In this document: positions 8,528 through 17,668 of the stretch, in pieces
Numbering within the stretch: position 1 is the stretch's first letter
Layout of the letters: each line of letters begins with the position of its first letter
From: Amycolatopsis jiangsuensis
Lineage (GTDB): Bacteria > Actinomycetota > Actinomycetes > Mycobacteriales > Pseudonocardiaceae
Reading direction: 5' to 3'
Length of the DNA stretch: 64,000 nucleotides
Assembly: GCF_014204865.1 (NCBI RefSeq)
Contig: NZ_JACHMG010000001.1
Location: forward strand, 5,482,501 to 5,546,500
Program-made: the position numbers and the translations under genes
The notes under the pieces: model-generated
Database searches by the model: none
Seen by the model: the letters and a program-made list of their open reading frames with translations, nothing else
Told to the model about the DNA's origin: nothing

Positions 8528-8630
8528 AGTGGCCCGCTCGCGCCACTGTTCGTCATCGCGAGTGGCCCACGCCCGCCACTGCACGACGTGGCAAAGCAGT
8601 GGCCCGCTCGCGCCACTGCTCGACGTGGCA
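8528..8630. repeat. Cluster of three palindromic 21-base repeats
   Basis: AGTGGCCCGCTCGCGCCACT-type units, themselves imperfect inverted repeats (AGTGGC...GCCACT), occur at 8528-8548, 8561-8581 (variant centre) and 8598-8618. A CGACGTGGCAAAG motif follows copies two and three (from 8585 and 8621). They lie between the DUF397 pair and the convergent TetR gene, where hairpins could stop both transcripts. No coding frame is convincing here. Confidence 0.6.
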
Positions 8631-8709
8631 AAGCCGGATCCGATGACGTTGCGGTAGTCAACACCGTCGAACGGCCGACCGCCTCGTGAAGTCCCGTTGC
8701 GCGCCGGGT

Positions 8710-9309
8710 TCAGTCGCCGGAAGGGTCCGGGAGGAGTTGGGCCGCGAGGGATCGCGCCGTGGCGGTGAGCGCGGCCGCGTCCAATCCGGTCCGGCCCATG
8801 AAGACGATCCCTTGCTGCGCAGCCAAAAGGGCTCGCGCCAGTGCGATCGGATCCGCTTCGGCCGGCAGGTCGCCCTCGCGCTGGGCGCGGGCGACGCACT
8901 CACCGATCAGCGCGGTGGACGTCTCGTAGGTGCGGCGCGCGTGAGCGAGGACGTCCGGATCGGCGTTACCGAGTTCGCAGGTGCTGTTGGCCATCAGGCA
9001 GCCACGCCGCGGGCCGGCGCCGTCCGCATCGGCGATCGGCATCTCGAGGAGCATGCGTAGTGCGTCCATCGCCCGTGGCGTCTCGGTCAGGGTTTTCCGA
9101 AGATGCCCGTTGACGCCGTCGGTGTAGCTGTGCAGCGCCCGCAGGAAAAGCTGATGCTTGTCGCCGAACGCCGCATAGAGGCTGCCCTTGCCCAGTCCGC
9201 TGACCCGCATCAGGTCTTCCAGCGACGTCGCGGCGTACCCGGCGTTCCAGAACTGTTCCCGGACGGCGTTCAGCACCTGCTCCTCGTCGAACGCTCGCGG
9301 ACGTGCCAT
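8710..9309 (-). CDS. TetR/AcrR-family transcriptional repressor
   Basis: The ATG at 9309 starts MARPRAFDEEQVLNAVREQFW, the usual TetR opening; the product is 199 residues. The helix-turn-helix lies at about residues 25-50 (GYAATSLEDLMRVSGLGKGSLYAAFGDK), followed by a C-terminal ligand domain with CELGNADPDVLAHARRTYE. A -10 hexamer, a -35 hexamer and an operator-like palindrome lie immediately upstream, which implies autoregulation. The divergent neighbour is purF, 219 bases away, but I see nothing to show that it is the target. The inducer is unknown. Confidence 0.9.
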   Translation of the reverse strand: MARPRAFDEEQVLNAVREQFWNAGYAATSLEDLMRVSGLGKGSLYAAFGDKHQLFLRALHSYTDGVNGHLRKTLTETPRAMDALRMLLEMPIADADGAGPRRGCLMANSTCELGNADPDVLAHARRTYETSTALIGECVARAQREGDLPAEADPIALARALLAAQQGIVFMGRTGLDAAALTATARSLAAQLLPDPSGD

Positions 9310-9315
9310 GCGCAC

Positions 9316-9345
9316 AGGATACAAATTCTTGACCGTTCGGTCCAA
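9316..9345 (-). promoter_or_regulatory. Leaderless promoter with embedded TetR operator
   Basis: On the minus strand TTGGAC (9340-9345) and TATCCT (9316-9321) are 18 bases apart, and the -10 ends six bases before the ATG at 9309, so transcription should start at or beside the start codon. The palindrome GACCGTTCGGTC (9331-9342) fills the spacer and part of the -35. This resembles operators bound by AcrR-type TetR proteins. Confidence 0.75.
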
Positions 9346-9485
9346 CATGCTGGTGATCGACAGCGCGGTCGCGATCGTAGCCAGCCGGTGAACACCCGCT
9401 CCAAATCAAGAGCGCCGATCTCGAAGTGTGCTGCCGGAGTGGCCAGAACCACGTCACACCCCGGTCGTGCGGACCTCACAGCGCT

Positions 9486-9491
9486 TACACT
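9486..9491 (+). promoter_or_regulatory. Candidate -10 for purF
   Basis: TACACT lies 37 bases before the purF start. No good -35 is visible 16-19 bases upstream, so this is only a candidate. I see no guanine riboswitch or other attenuator in the spacer. Confidence 0.35.
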
Positions 9492-9528
9492 TGGGTTGGC
9501 CTGACCGCGTCCTCCTGGGAGCACCTCG

Positions 9529-11100
9529 GTGGTTTCCGACCTTCCCGCCAGTCCTGAGCAGCCCAGTCTCCACCAGACCCGTCTCGACCAGACCGGCCCG
9601 GACGAGCCTGAACCGGAGCCCCGCGAGGAGTGCGGCGTCTTCGGCGTCTGGGCTCCCGGGGAAGAAGTCGCCAAGCTGAGCTACTACGGCCTCTACGCCC
9701 TCCAGCACCGGGGCCAGGAGGCGGCGGGCATCTCCGTCTCCGACGGCTCGCAGATCGTCGTCTTCAAGGACCTCGGGCTGGTCAGCCAGGTCTTCGACGA
9801 ACAGGTCCTGCAGTCCCTGCAGGGCCACATCGCGGTCGGGCACTGCCGGTACTCCACCACCGGCTCCACGATCTGGGAGAACGCCCAGCCGATCTTCCGC
9901 ACCACCGCCACCGGTAGCGGGCTTTCCTTCGCGCACAACGGAAACCTCGTCAACACCGCCGAGCTGCGCGAACGCACCACTGCGGCAGGGCTCAAGCCGC
10001 ACGCCGGGCTCACCGGGTCCTCCAGCGACTCCGACCTGGTCTGCGGGCTGCTCGCCGCGAACGCGGCGGACAAGGGCATCCAGGCCGCCGCGATGGAGCT
10101 GCTGCCGACCCTCAAGGGCGCGTTCTGCCTCGTCTTCTCCGACGAGAACACGCTGTACGCCGCGCGTGATCCGCACGGGGTGCATCCGCTCGTGCTCGGC
10201 AGGCTCGAGCGCGGCTGGGTCGTCGCCAGCGAGACCGCCGCGCTGGACATCTGCGGGGCGTCGTTCGTGCGCGAGGTCGAGCCGGGTGAGCTGATCGCCA
10301 TCGACGCCGAGGGTTTGCGCTCCTCGCGGTTCGCCGGTCCCGACCCCAAGGGCTGCGTTTTCGAGTACGTCTACCTCGCCCGGCCGGACACCTCCATCGC
10401 TGGTCGCAGCGTGCACGCCACGCGCGTGGACATCGGCCGCAGGCTGGCCGGCGAGCACCCGGTCGAGGCCGACCTCGTGATGCCCGTTCCGGAGTCCGGC
10501 ACGCCCGCCGCGATCGGCTACGCGCAGGGTTCCGGCATCCCGTACGGCACCGGCCTGGTCAAGAACGCCTACGTCGGGCGCACCTTCATCCAGCCGTCGC
10601 AGACCATCCGGCAGCTGGGCATCCGGCTCAAGCTGAACCCGCTGCGTGACGTGATCCGCGGCAAACGCCTCGTCGTGGTCGACGATTCGATCGTGCGCGG
10701 CAACACCCAGCGTGCGCTGGTCCGGATGCTGCGCGAGGCCGGCGCGCTGGAGGTGCACGTGCGCATCGCCTCGCCGCCGGTGCGGTGGCCGTGCTTCTAC
10801 GGCATCGACTTCGCTTCGCGGGCCGAACTGGTGGCCAACGGGGTCGACCTGGACGGGATCCGCCGTTCGATCGGGGCCGATTCGCTCGGCTACATCTCGC
10901 TCGAGGGCCTGGTCGCCGCCTCCGAGCAGCCGCGGTCCCGGCTGTGCACGGCGTGCTTCTCCGGCGAGTACCCGATCGAGCTTCCCGAGGACGCGCTCAT
11001 CGGCAAGCACCTGCTGGAAAGCATGGACGCGGCCGGTGGCGCGGCGACTCCGGTCAGTGCGGCCGGGTACGGTGCCGAGGACGCCATCCGGCGTCCGTAG
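9529..11100 (+). CDS. purF: Amidophosphoribosyltransferase PurF
   Basis: PurF transfers glutamine-derived ammonia to PRPP, the committing step of purine synthesis. The 523-residue protein begins with a 34-residue acidic propeptide ending EE, just before the catalytic Cys35 in ECGVFGVW, as in B. subtilis-type enzymes that are processed. The class II glutamine amidotransferase domain continues to about residue 265. The PRPP site VVVDDSIVRGNT is near residues 381-392. Cysteines at about 274 (GCVFEYVY), 423 (PCFYG) and 471-474 (LCTACF) match the Fe-S ligands of this subtype. The GTG start has GGGAG upstream. purM follows after 25 bases. Confidence 0.97.
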   Translation: MVSDLPASPEQPSLHQTRLDQTGPDEPEPEPREECGVFGVWAPGEEVAKLSYYGLYALQHRGQEAAGISVSDGSQIVVFKDLGLVSQVFDEQVLQSLQGHIAVGHCRYSTTGSTIWENAQPIFRTTATGSGLSFAHNGNLVNTAELRERTTAAGLKPHAGLTGSSSDSDLVCGLLAANAADKGIQAAAMELLPTLKGAFCLVFSDENTLYAARDPHGVHPLVLGRLERGWVVASETAALDICGASFVREVEPGELIAIDAEGLRSSRFAGPDPKGCVFEYVYLARPDTSIAGRSVHATRVDIGRRLAGEHPVEADLVMPVPESGTPAAIGYAQGSGIPYGTGLVKNAYVGRTFIQPSQTIRQLGIRLKLNPLRDVIRGKRLVVVDDSIVRGNTQRALVRMLREAGALEVHVRIASPPVRWPCFYGIDFASRAELVANGVDLDGIRRSIGADSLGYISLEGLVAASEQPRSRLCTACFSGEYPIELPEDALIGKHLLESMDAAGGAATPVSAAGYGAEDAIRRP

Positions 11101-11125
11101 CCGGCCAGATAGGGAGTCCGTCGCC

Positions 11126-12196
<1,071 letters not shown>

Positions 12197-12208
12197 AACG
12201 CGGTTGCC

Positions 12209-12658
12209 GTGCCTGCGACACTGGAGGGCGTGGCTGAGGACGTACCAGTCGGCTCCCGGTTCGTGATCCCGGATGCCGAGCTGAGGGAGCGCTTCTCCCG
12301 GTCGTCCGGGCCGGGTGGGCAGGGCGTGAACACCACGGACTCGCGGGTCGAGCTGTCGTTCGACGTCGCGCGGTCCGTGGTCATCCCGCCTGCGCTGAAG
12401 GACCGGATCCTCAGCCGCCTCGGCGCTCGCCTCGTCGACGGCGTGCTGACCATCGCGGCGAGCGAGTACCGCTCGCAGCTGATGAACCGCGACGCGGCGC
12501 GCGAACGGCTCGTGGACCAGCTGCTGAAGGCCGCCGCCCCGCCGCCGCCGAAGCGCAGGCCCACCAAGCCTTCGAAGGGATCGAAGGAACGTCGGCTGGC
12601 GGCGAAGAAGCGGCGCAGCGAGGTCAAGCGCGGCCGCGGCGGTCGGCACGACGATTGA
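12209..12658 (+). CDS. arfB: Alternative ribosome-rescue factor ArfB (peptidyl-tRNA hydrolase)
   Basis: ArfB (YaeJ) enters stalled ribosomes and hydrolyses peptidyl-tRNA. The 149-residue protein has the release-factor GGQ motif in SSGPGGQGVNTTDSRVEL (near residues 32-49) and the basic, disordered C-terminal tail (KRRPTKPSKGSKERR to the end) that senses an empty mRNA channel. It lacks the stop-codon-reading domain of RF1/RF2, as expected. The start is uncertain: the GTG at 12209 is used here, while a GTG at 12230 sits too close to GGAGGG. Confidence 0.92.
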   Translation: MPATLEGVAEDVPVGSRFVIPDAELRERFSRSSGPGGQGVNTTDSRVELSFDVARSVVIPPALKDRILSRLGARLVDGVLTIAASEYRSQLMNRDAARERLVDQLLKAAAPPPPKRRPTKPSKGSKERRLAAKKRRSEVKRGRGGRHDD

Positions 12659-12729
12659 CGCGTAGCCGGTGAGATGCAGCGCCAAACGCGAGACACAGTA
12701 TCCGGTTCGGTGTGCCGTACGATCTGCCT

Positions 12730-13317
12730 GTGAAAACGGCAGGCGGCGCGCGGATGCGCGCGCGGGCGGCGATGCGGGCGGAGCTCACCGCGGTCGTCGT
12801 GACGCTGGCGCTCGAACACGGTTACGAGCAGACGACCGTCGACGACATCTGCGCTGCCGCCGAGATTTCTCGTTCCACGTTCTTCCGCTATTTCCCGACG
12901 AAGGAAGACGCCGTGCTGAGCGGGCTGGCCGACGCCGGCGAACGGCTGCGTGAAGCGCTGGTGGCGCGTCCGGACGAGGAACCGGCGTGGACCGCGTTGC
13001 GGCACGCTCTCGGATCCCTCATCGACCAGTACGACGGGCACGAGGAGAAGACCCGTCGGCTGACCCGGTTGATCGTGACCACGCCGGCGCTGGCGGCCAA
13101 GCACCGCGAGAAGAACGCGCGGTGGCGTGAGCTGCTCCGTCCGGAAATCGCCCGCCGTCTGCGCATCGACTCCGCGGACGTCGCCGACCCGCGGCCCGAC
13201 GCGGTCGTCGCGGCGGCGCTCGGTTGCGTGGAGGCCACGCTGGCCGCGTGGACCGCGGCCGAGAATCCGCGGCCGCTGCCCGAAATTCTCGAACGCGCCA
13301 TGTCCGTGGTCCGCTGA
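12730..13317 (+). CDS. TetR-family transcriptional regulator
   Basis: The N-terminal helix-turn-helix (HGYEQTTVDDICAAAEISRS, then TFFRYFPTKEDAVL) is typical. The remainder is an alpha-helical ligand domain like those of MftR-type regulators (LIVTTPALAAKHREKNARWRELL). Two GTG starts are possible, 12712 and 12730. The latter was chosen because TACGAT (12718-12723) ends six bases before it, which suggests a leaderless message and would put the longer start inside the promoter. The product is then 195 residues. The target is unknown; the convergent lipoprotein gene lies 15 bases away. Confidence 0.85.
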   Translation: MKTAGGARMRARAAMRAELTAVVVTLALEHGYEQTTVDDICAAAEISRSTFFRYFPTKEDAVLSGLADAGERLREALVARPDEEPAWTALRHALGSLIDQYDGHEEKTRRLTRLIVTTPALAAKHREKNARWRELLRPEIARRLRIDSADVADPRPDAVVAAALGCVEATLAAWTAAENPRPLPEILERAMSVVR

Positions 13318-13332
13318 CCACGGCGGCTCGCG

Positions 13333-14535
13333 TCAGCGCGTCTGGAGTTGCCGGAACTGCCCGGCCCATGCGGTGGTGCGTCCGGGAAGGCCGTCCTGGC
13401 CCGCGCGGACCACGAACGGGCAGAACACGCTGTTGAACAGCCAGGGCATCGAATCCGGGCCGAAGCCGGTGACCATGGCGGTGTCCTGGGTGACGCCGTA
13501 GGTGGCCACCGCGAGCCGGGACGTCTCGCGGAACCGGTCCACCTGATCGCGCAGGAACTCGCGGTGGTTATCGAACCACGGGGACAGCGCGAGGAAATCG
13601 TCCCACTTCTGCTGGGGGAACGGGCTCTCGATGGCGTCCCGCACGACCTGCCACACCTTTTTCGAGCGGGACACGCGGTAACGGTCGGCGAACCGCGGGT
13701 CGACCGGATCCTTCAGATGCTGTTTCCACAGCAGTACCAAGGAGAACTCGGTGGCCAGGAACTTCTGGTCAGTACGCAGCCGGGGCAGCACGTAGTCGAG
13801 GAACCGCCGGTCGTCCCCCGGTGCCTGAAGATGCGGATGAATGTCCACACCGGACAGCGCGGGGGTGTCACGGGTGAAGTCCAGCCACCGCTCGGTGGCC
13901 GGGGTGCGCCAGTCCGGCCGGTCGAGCCGGTTGAGCGCGCCAAGGTACAGCTGGGTCGTGCAGTCCGCGCCGCAGTTCCGTTGGCGGTAGGCGATCACGT
14001 GCTGCGCAAGGGTTTCGTAGCACACGTTCAGCCGCTGGACGCGGTCCTGGGGGCGGCATTCGATGAACGGCTCGTTCCCGATCACCAGGATGTCCACCTT
14101 GCCCAGCACTTCGGGAAGCACGGCGTCCAGCCGTCGCAGCGCGGTCGTCATGGCCGGACTTCCGGGCGTGGGCAGGGGTTCGCCGGCATAAGGGAACTTC
14201 AGCGACAGCACGGTGCCGTAGCCCTTCGCCGCCGCCGTGGTCAGCATCCGGATCACCGGGTGCTCCGGCACCGCACCCCGGTCGGCCTGCGGCATCGGGA
14301 AGAACCCGCGCAGCCAGGTCGCGGAGATGTTCTCCAGTTCCGCGAAGGTGACCCGGCCGGGATCGCCGTTGAAGTTCGCGCCGAGAACGCCGTCCGGTGG
14401 GGGCGCGGTGATCGGCTGGGGAACGGGGTCGTCGCCGCAGCCGGACAGGGCGAGTCCGGCAGCGGCGACGCCCGCCAGCCCCAGTGCCGAGCGCCGCGAA
14501 ACCGGGTGGCCGCGCGAATCCGGGAACTTCCGCAT
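13333..14535 (-). CDS. Tat-exported lipoprotein with a clan-A glycosidase-like TIM-barrel pattern
   Basis: The ATG at 14535 has GAGGAGG upstream; the product is 400 residues. The N-terminus carries a twin-arginine signal SRRSALGLAGVAAAGLALSGC ending in a lipobox Cys (LSGC), so it should be anchored to the outer face of the membrane. IGNEPF near residue 160 matches the Asn-Glu-Pro acid/base motif of clan GH-A enzymes, and ATEFSLVLLW further on could hold the nucleophile Glu. HPHLQ and LSPWFDNH fit active-site loops. I do not recognise a specific GH family, so the substrate is unknown and catalysis is an inference from the motifs. Confidence 0.7.
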   Translation of the reverse strand: MRKFPDSRGHPVSRRSALGLAGVAAAGLALSGCGDDPVPQPITAPPPDGVLGANFNGDPGRVTFAELENISATWLRGFFPMPQADRGAVPEHPVIRMLTTAAAKGYGTVLSLKFPYAGEPLPTPGSPAMTTALRRLDAVLPEVLGKVDILVIGNEPFIECRPQDRVQRLNVCYETLAQHVIAYRQRNCGADCTTQLYLGALNRLDRPDWRTPATERWLDFTRDTPALSGVDIHPHLQAPGDDRRFLDYVLPRLRTDQKFLATEFSLVLLWKQHLKDPVDPRFADRYRVSRSKKVWQVVRDAIESPFPQQKWDDFLALSPWFDNHREFLRDQVDRFRETSRLAVATYGVTQDTAMVTGFGPDSMPWLFNSVFCPFVVRAGQDGLPGRTTAWAGQFRQLQTR

Positions 14536-14611
14536 CGGCACCTCCTCGGCTTCCCTGGACGTCACGGCCGGACCGTACTCCACCGGGCTCGCCGATCCCG
14601 GACGGCGCGGG

Positions 14612-15634
14612 TCAGCCGGCGTGGACGTAGGGCTGCAGCGGGGGTTCCGCGGCGACCCGGGGATGCAGCGCGAGCTGCTTGGCGATGACCGCCGTGGTGT
14701 CCGCGAGGTCGGTGGCGAAGGTGACCGGATCGACCCCGGGCATCAGCAAGTGGCCGCAGGTCGAGGCCGGGACTCGCGCGGGTGACGCCGGGCCGTCATG
14801 GGTGACCGCGTCCATCGCCAACGCGTACGCGACGGGATCGTAGGTGCCGACCGCGATGTGCTCGCTGGCCAGGTCGGTCGGGCAGACGCTCTGGATCGAC
14901 ACGTTGGTGATGCTGCCGCCGCCTCCGTGCAGGCTGGTGGTGCCGTTGTCGTCCAGGTTGGGCTGCACGAATTCGTCCACAATGGAATAGATATTGGTGT
15001 AGGAGATCCCGGGGAAGGTTTCCTGACCGGAGTTCATCGCCTGGATGTACTGGGAGTTCACGGTTTGCTGCCACAGCGAAGGACTGCACCCGGCCACCGG
15101 AGGGCACAGCGCGTTGATGAGCGGGCTGCCGTGGTTGGTTCCGGCGAAGGTCACGTAGTCGGCGACCATGGGACGCACATCCGGCCAGAAACGCAGCGCG
15201 AAACGGGGCTCGGTGCCACCCTGGCTGTGCCCGAGGACCGCGATCTTGCGCCCACTGATCTCGTGCACATGGCGAATGGCGTACACGACGTATTCGGCCG
15301 AGATCTGCGCATCGCCCATCGCGTTGTCCGGCTCGGTGACCGAACAGTAGGGTTTACCGAGTTTGTCCAGTGCCTTGAACCAGTTCCAGGAATACTCGTC
15401 CGGCGTCAACGTCGTGCCGGGGACGAACAGCAGGACCTCCTGGTCGGCGTTCGTGGCGTTCGCGGTGCAGTGCACGGCCGCGGCCAGCTCCGCTTCCGGT
15501 ACCTGCAGCGCGGGACCCGGCCGGTCGACCGGGGCGAACCCGCCGGTCTCGGCGCCTGCCGGTGCGGACAGTGCCAGGGTGAGGCCCAGACACGCCAGGA
15601 GCACCCCGGCGGTTTTCGCGATCGTCGACTTCAT
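14612..15634 (-). CDS. Secreted alpha/beta-hydrolase lipase
   Basis: The 340-residue protein has a Sec signal peptide (KSTIAK, hydrophobic core, cut near PAGAET). The nucleophile elbow GHSQGG places the catalytic Ser at residue 137, preceded by VPGTTL (oxyanion strand). The domain resembles class 2 and CalB-like lipases (PF01674-like), with YVTFAGTNHGSPL after the elbow and several Cys that could pair outside the cell. A C-terminal His in the CGHLL segment may complete the triad. The next gene upstream is a QsdR-like regulator on the same strand, 29 bases away, so co-transcription is possible. Confidence 0.85.
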   Translation of the reverse strand: MKSTIAKTAGVLLACLGLTLALSAPAGAETGGFAPVDRPGPALQVPEAELAAAVHCTANATNADQEVLLFVPGTTLTPDEYSWNWFKALDKLGKPYCSVTEPDNAMGDAQISAEYVVYAIRHVHEISGRKIAVLGHSQGGTEPRFALRFWPDVRPMVADYVTFAGTNHGSPLINALCPPVAGCSPSLWQQTVNSQYIQAMNSGQETFPGISYTNIYSIVDEFVQPNLDDNGTTSLHGGGGSITNVSIQSVCPTDLASEHIAVGTYDPVAYALAMDAVTHDGPASPARVPASTCGHLLMPGVDPVTFATDLADTTAVIAKQLALHPRVAAEPPLQPYVHAG

Positions 15635-15662
15635 TGTCCACCTTTTCGCTTGTCGTTGCGCA

Positions 15663-16298
15663 CTATGGTTTTTCGACGCCGAGCAAGGTGCCGATGGTGA
15701 TCGAGGCCTTGCTTGCGTCGGGCGTGGCCCCGGTGATCAGGTCGGAGTAGAGGAACGATTCCGCGATCCGTGTGATCACGTAAGCGAAATCGCGCACCGG
15801 CAGCGGGAACGTCAGGTCCGGTTCCGAGCACAGCAGTTCTTCGATGATGTCGAGGACCCGCTGCTGGTGCAGCCCGTCGCTCGTGGTGAGCAGTCGCAGC
15901 GCGCGCGCTGGTTCGCGACGGAGATAGGCGCGGAAGAACTCCGCGCCGGCGATGTCCTCGATCCAGCGGGCCAGCACCTCGGCCACCCGCGCGGAACCGG
16001 TGCCGGACGCCGCGTCGAGCGCGCGACGCCAGGCCGGTTCCGCGAACGACCAGATGACCTCCGTGATCAGCTGGTCCCGGTTGCCGAGCCAGCGGAACAA
16101 GGTCGCTCGGTCGACGTCGAGCGCCTTCGAGATCGCGCCCATGTCGATCTGCTCGCCGGCGAGGAATGCCCGCCGTGCCAGCTTGAACGCCTCCAGCGGA
16201 CCGGCTTTCAACTCGACCGCGCCGTGCAGATGCCGCGACAGCTTGGTCTCGCTCGCTCGGACGGTCGGCCGCGGTGCCGGGCCGGATGATCGCGCCAT
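15663..16298 (-). CDS. QsdR-like TetR-family regulator
   Basis: The ATG at 16298 (MARSSGPAP) gives 211 residues. The helix-turn-helix is MGAISKALDVDRATLFRWLGNRDQLI, very like QsdR, the regulator of a gamma-butyrolactone or quorum-signal lactonase operon in Rhodococcus. The C-terminal domain is mostly helical (FAYVITRIAESFLYSDLI). Upstream, TGCAC-N2-GTGCA is a candidate operator. The adjacent lipase gene is a possible target, though whether that enzyme acts on signalling lactones cannot be told from sequence. Confidence 0.82.
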   Translation of the reverse strand: MARSSGPAPRPTVRASETKLSRHLHGAVELKAGPLEAFKLARRAFLAGEQIDMGAISKALDVDRATLFRWLGNRDQLITEVIWSFAEPAWRRALDAASGTGSARVAEVLARWIEDIAGAEFFRAYLRREPARALRLLTTSDGLHQQRVLDIIEELLCSEPDLTFPLPVRDFAYVITRIAESFLYSDLITGATPDASKASITIGTLLGVEKP

Positions 16299-16320
16299 GA
16301 TGCAATAAAAACACGATCGA

Positions 16321-16332
16321 TGCACTGGTGCA
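16321..16332 (-). promoter_or_regulatory. Candidate operator upstream of the QsdR-like gene
   Basis: TGCACTGGTGCA is a TGCAC-N2-GTGCA palindrome 23 bases before the start codon, within an AT-rich 55-base spacer. It probably overlaps the promoter, and autoregulation is the simplest reading. Confidence 0.5.
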
Positions 16333-16353
16333 ACGTTTGACTAAATATTGCAC

Positions 16354-17094
16354 TCACTGGGGTAGCGACAGGTGCACGCATTCGCCGGCCGTCCGGTATC
16401 CCACCCGGCGGTAGACCGTGCTGATCCGCTGGTCACGCGGGGTGAGGAAGGCGGTGTCGGCGCCCCGGTCGTGCGAGATCCGGGTGAGGAGTGCGGAGAT
16501 CGCCGCCGCGATCCCGCGCCCGCGGTACGGCCCGGCCACCGCGATCCCGGCCACCTCGGTCGTGCCGGAGACGATCTCCAGCGCCATGCCCCCGCCGGCG
16601 ATCTCGCCGGTCGCGATGTCCTCGGCGAGCACGTGGAGGTGCTTGCGGACGGTCTCCACCTCGGCGTCCGAGACGTCCGGTCCCGCGCCGTAGGCCACGC
16701 TCTGCACTGACCGGAGCTTCCGCCGGTCGGCGTCGCATCCTGGTTCACGCAGCCGGAAGCCGTCCGGGGCCGGGCGGTCGACGAAATCGGCCGAGGTACA
16801 GGTCATCAGCGGGATCCGGCATTCCAGCCGGTATCCCGCCGCGGTCAGCGCCGCTTCCAGCGCGGGAGCCGCCTCGGTGAAGAACTCCAGCCTGGGCAGA
16901 AGATCCCGGCCGCGGTAAGCGGCGGTCAACGCCGCGATCTCACCCGGAGACGGTGCGGCGTCGTCGTCCGGGATCGCGTAGTTGAGCATCCGATGGGAGG
17001 TGTCGCGGGAGAAAGTCGCGAGGAACGGTCCGATTCGTTCGGTGTCACGACCGCGCGGCGCGGTCGCGCGAACATACGCCTGAATGGCTGACAT
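16354..17094 (-). CDS. GNAT-family N-acetyltransferase
   Basis: The 246-residue cytosolic protein has a GNAT acetyl-CoA-binding core near residues 180-215: VAGIAVAGPYRGRGIAAAISALL contains the R/Q-x-x-G-x-G/A loop as YRGRGIA. The N-terminal half (residues 1-110) is less conserved and may set the substrate. The acceptor is unknown. A repeat-rich non-coding stretch lies upstream of its start. Confidence 0.85.
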   Translation of the reverse strand: MSAIQAYVRATAPRGRDTERIGPFLATFSRDTSHRMLNYAIPDDDAAPSPGEIAALTAAYRGRDLLPRLEFFTEAAPALEAALTAAGYRLECRIPLMTCTSADFVDRPAPDGFRLREPGCDADRRKLRSVQSVAYGAGPDVSDAEVETVRKHLHVLAEDIATGEIAGGGMALEIVSGTTEVAGIAVAGPYRGRGIAAAISALLTRISHDRGADTAFLTPRDQRISTVYRRVGYRTAGECVHLSLPQ

Positions 17095-17340
17095 GCGGGG
17101 AAAACCCTTTCGAAGGAAGGAATGCGTACCTATGCGGGCAAGAGCGGGCCCACGCGCCTACGTGCGGGAGCCGACGCGGCCAGCGGACGACTCCGCGCAC
17201 GCACCGAAGTGCGCGCACGGCACCGAAGTGCGCACGGCACCACGTCGAGCGGCGGCTGTGTCGAGCGGTGGCTGTGTCGAGTGGAGAGCACATCGAGCAG
17301 CGACCGCGTCGGGTGGCGGCCGTGTCGAGCGGCGGTCGCA

Positions 17341-17494
17341 ACCAAGCAACGACGTGTCCAGTGGCGACCACATCGAGCGGCGGCCGCAACCAAGCAACGA
17401 CGTGTCCAGTGGCGACCACATCGAGCGGCGGTCGCAATCAAGCAACGACGTGTCCAGTGGCGACCACATCGAGCGGCGGCCGCGATCAAGCAAC
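17341..17494. repeat. 48-base tandem repeat block
   Basis: Three complete 48-base units lie at 17341-17388, 17389-17436 and 17437-17484, with the start of a fourth to 17494 and decayed related sequence back to about 17240 (GTCGAGCGGCGG motifs). Units differ at only two or three bases. Because 48 is a multiple of three, several frames stay open and give apparent repeat proteins on both strands, but none has a convincing start or composition. The block sits in a gene-free stretch, 17095-17668, in which I see nothing else. Confidence 0.8.
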
Positions 17495-17668
17495 TGGCCG
17501 CGTCGAACTCGCCGCGGCCGGTCGCGCGGGACACTGCCGCGTGCCGGAGTGCGTCAGGCCTGGCCTCGGTGGGCGCGGGCCGTGGCGGCAAACATAGGCG
17601 TTCCTTCGTCGAACGGGTGGCGTGTAACCGGTAGTGCGTTCAGTCTGCCCCCACGCGCAACCGGTTTG

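Noticed and set aside
17341..17494. CRISPR array
   Set aside because: Units are head-to-tail with no unique spacers, and there are no cas genes in the window.
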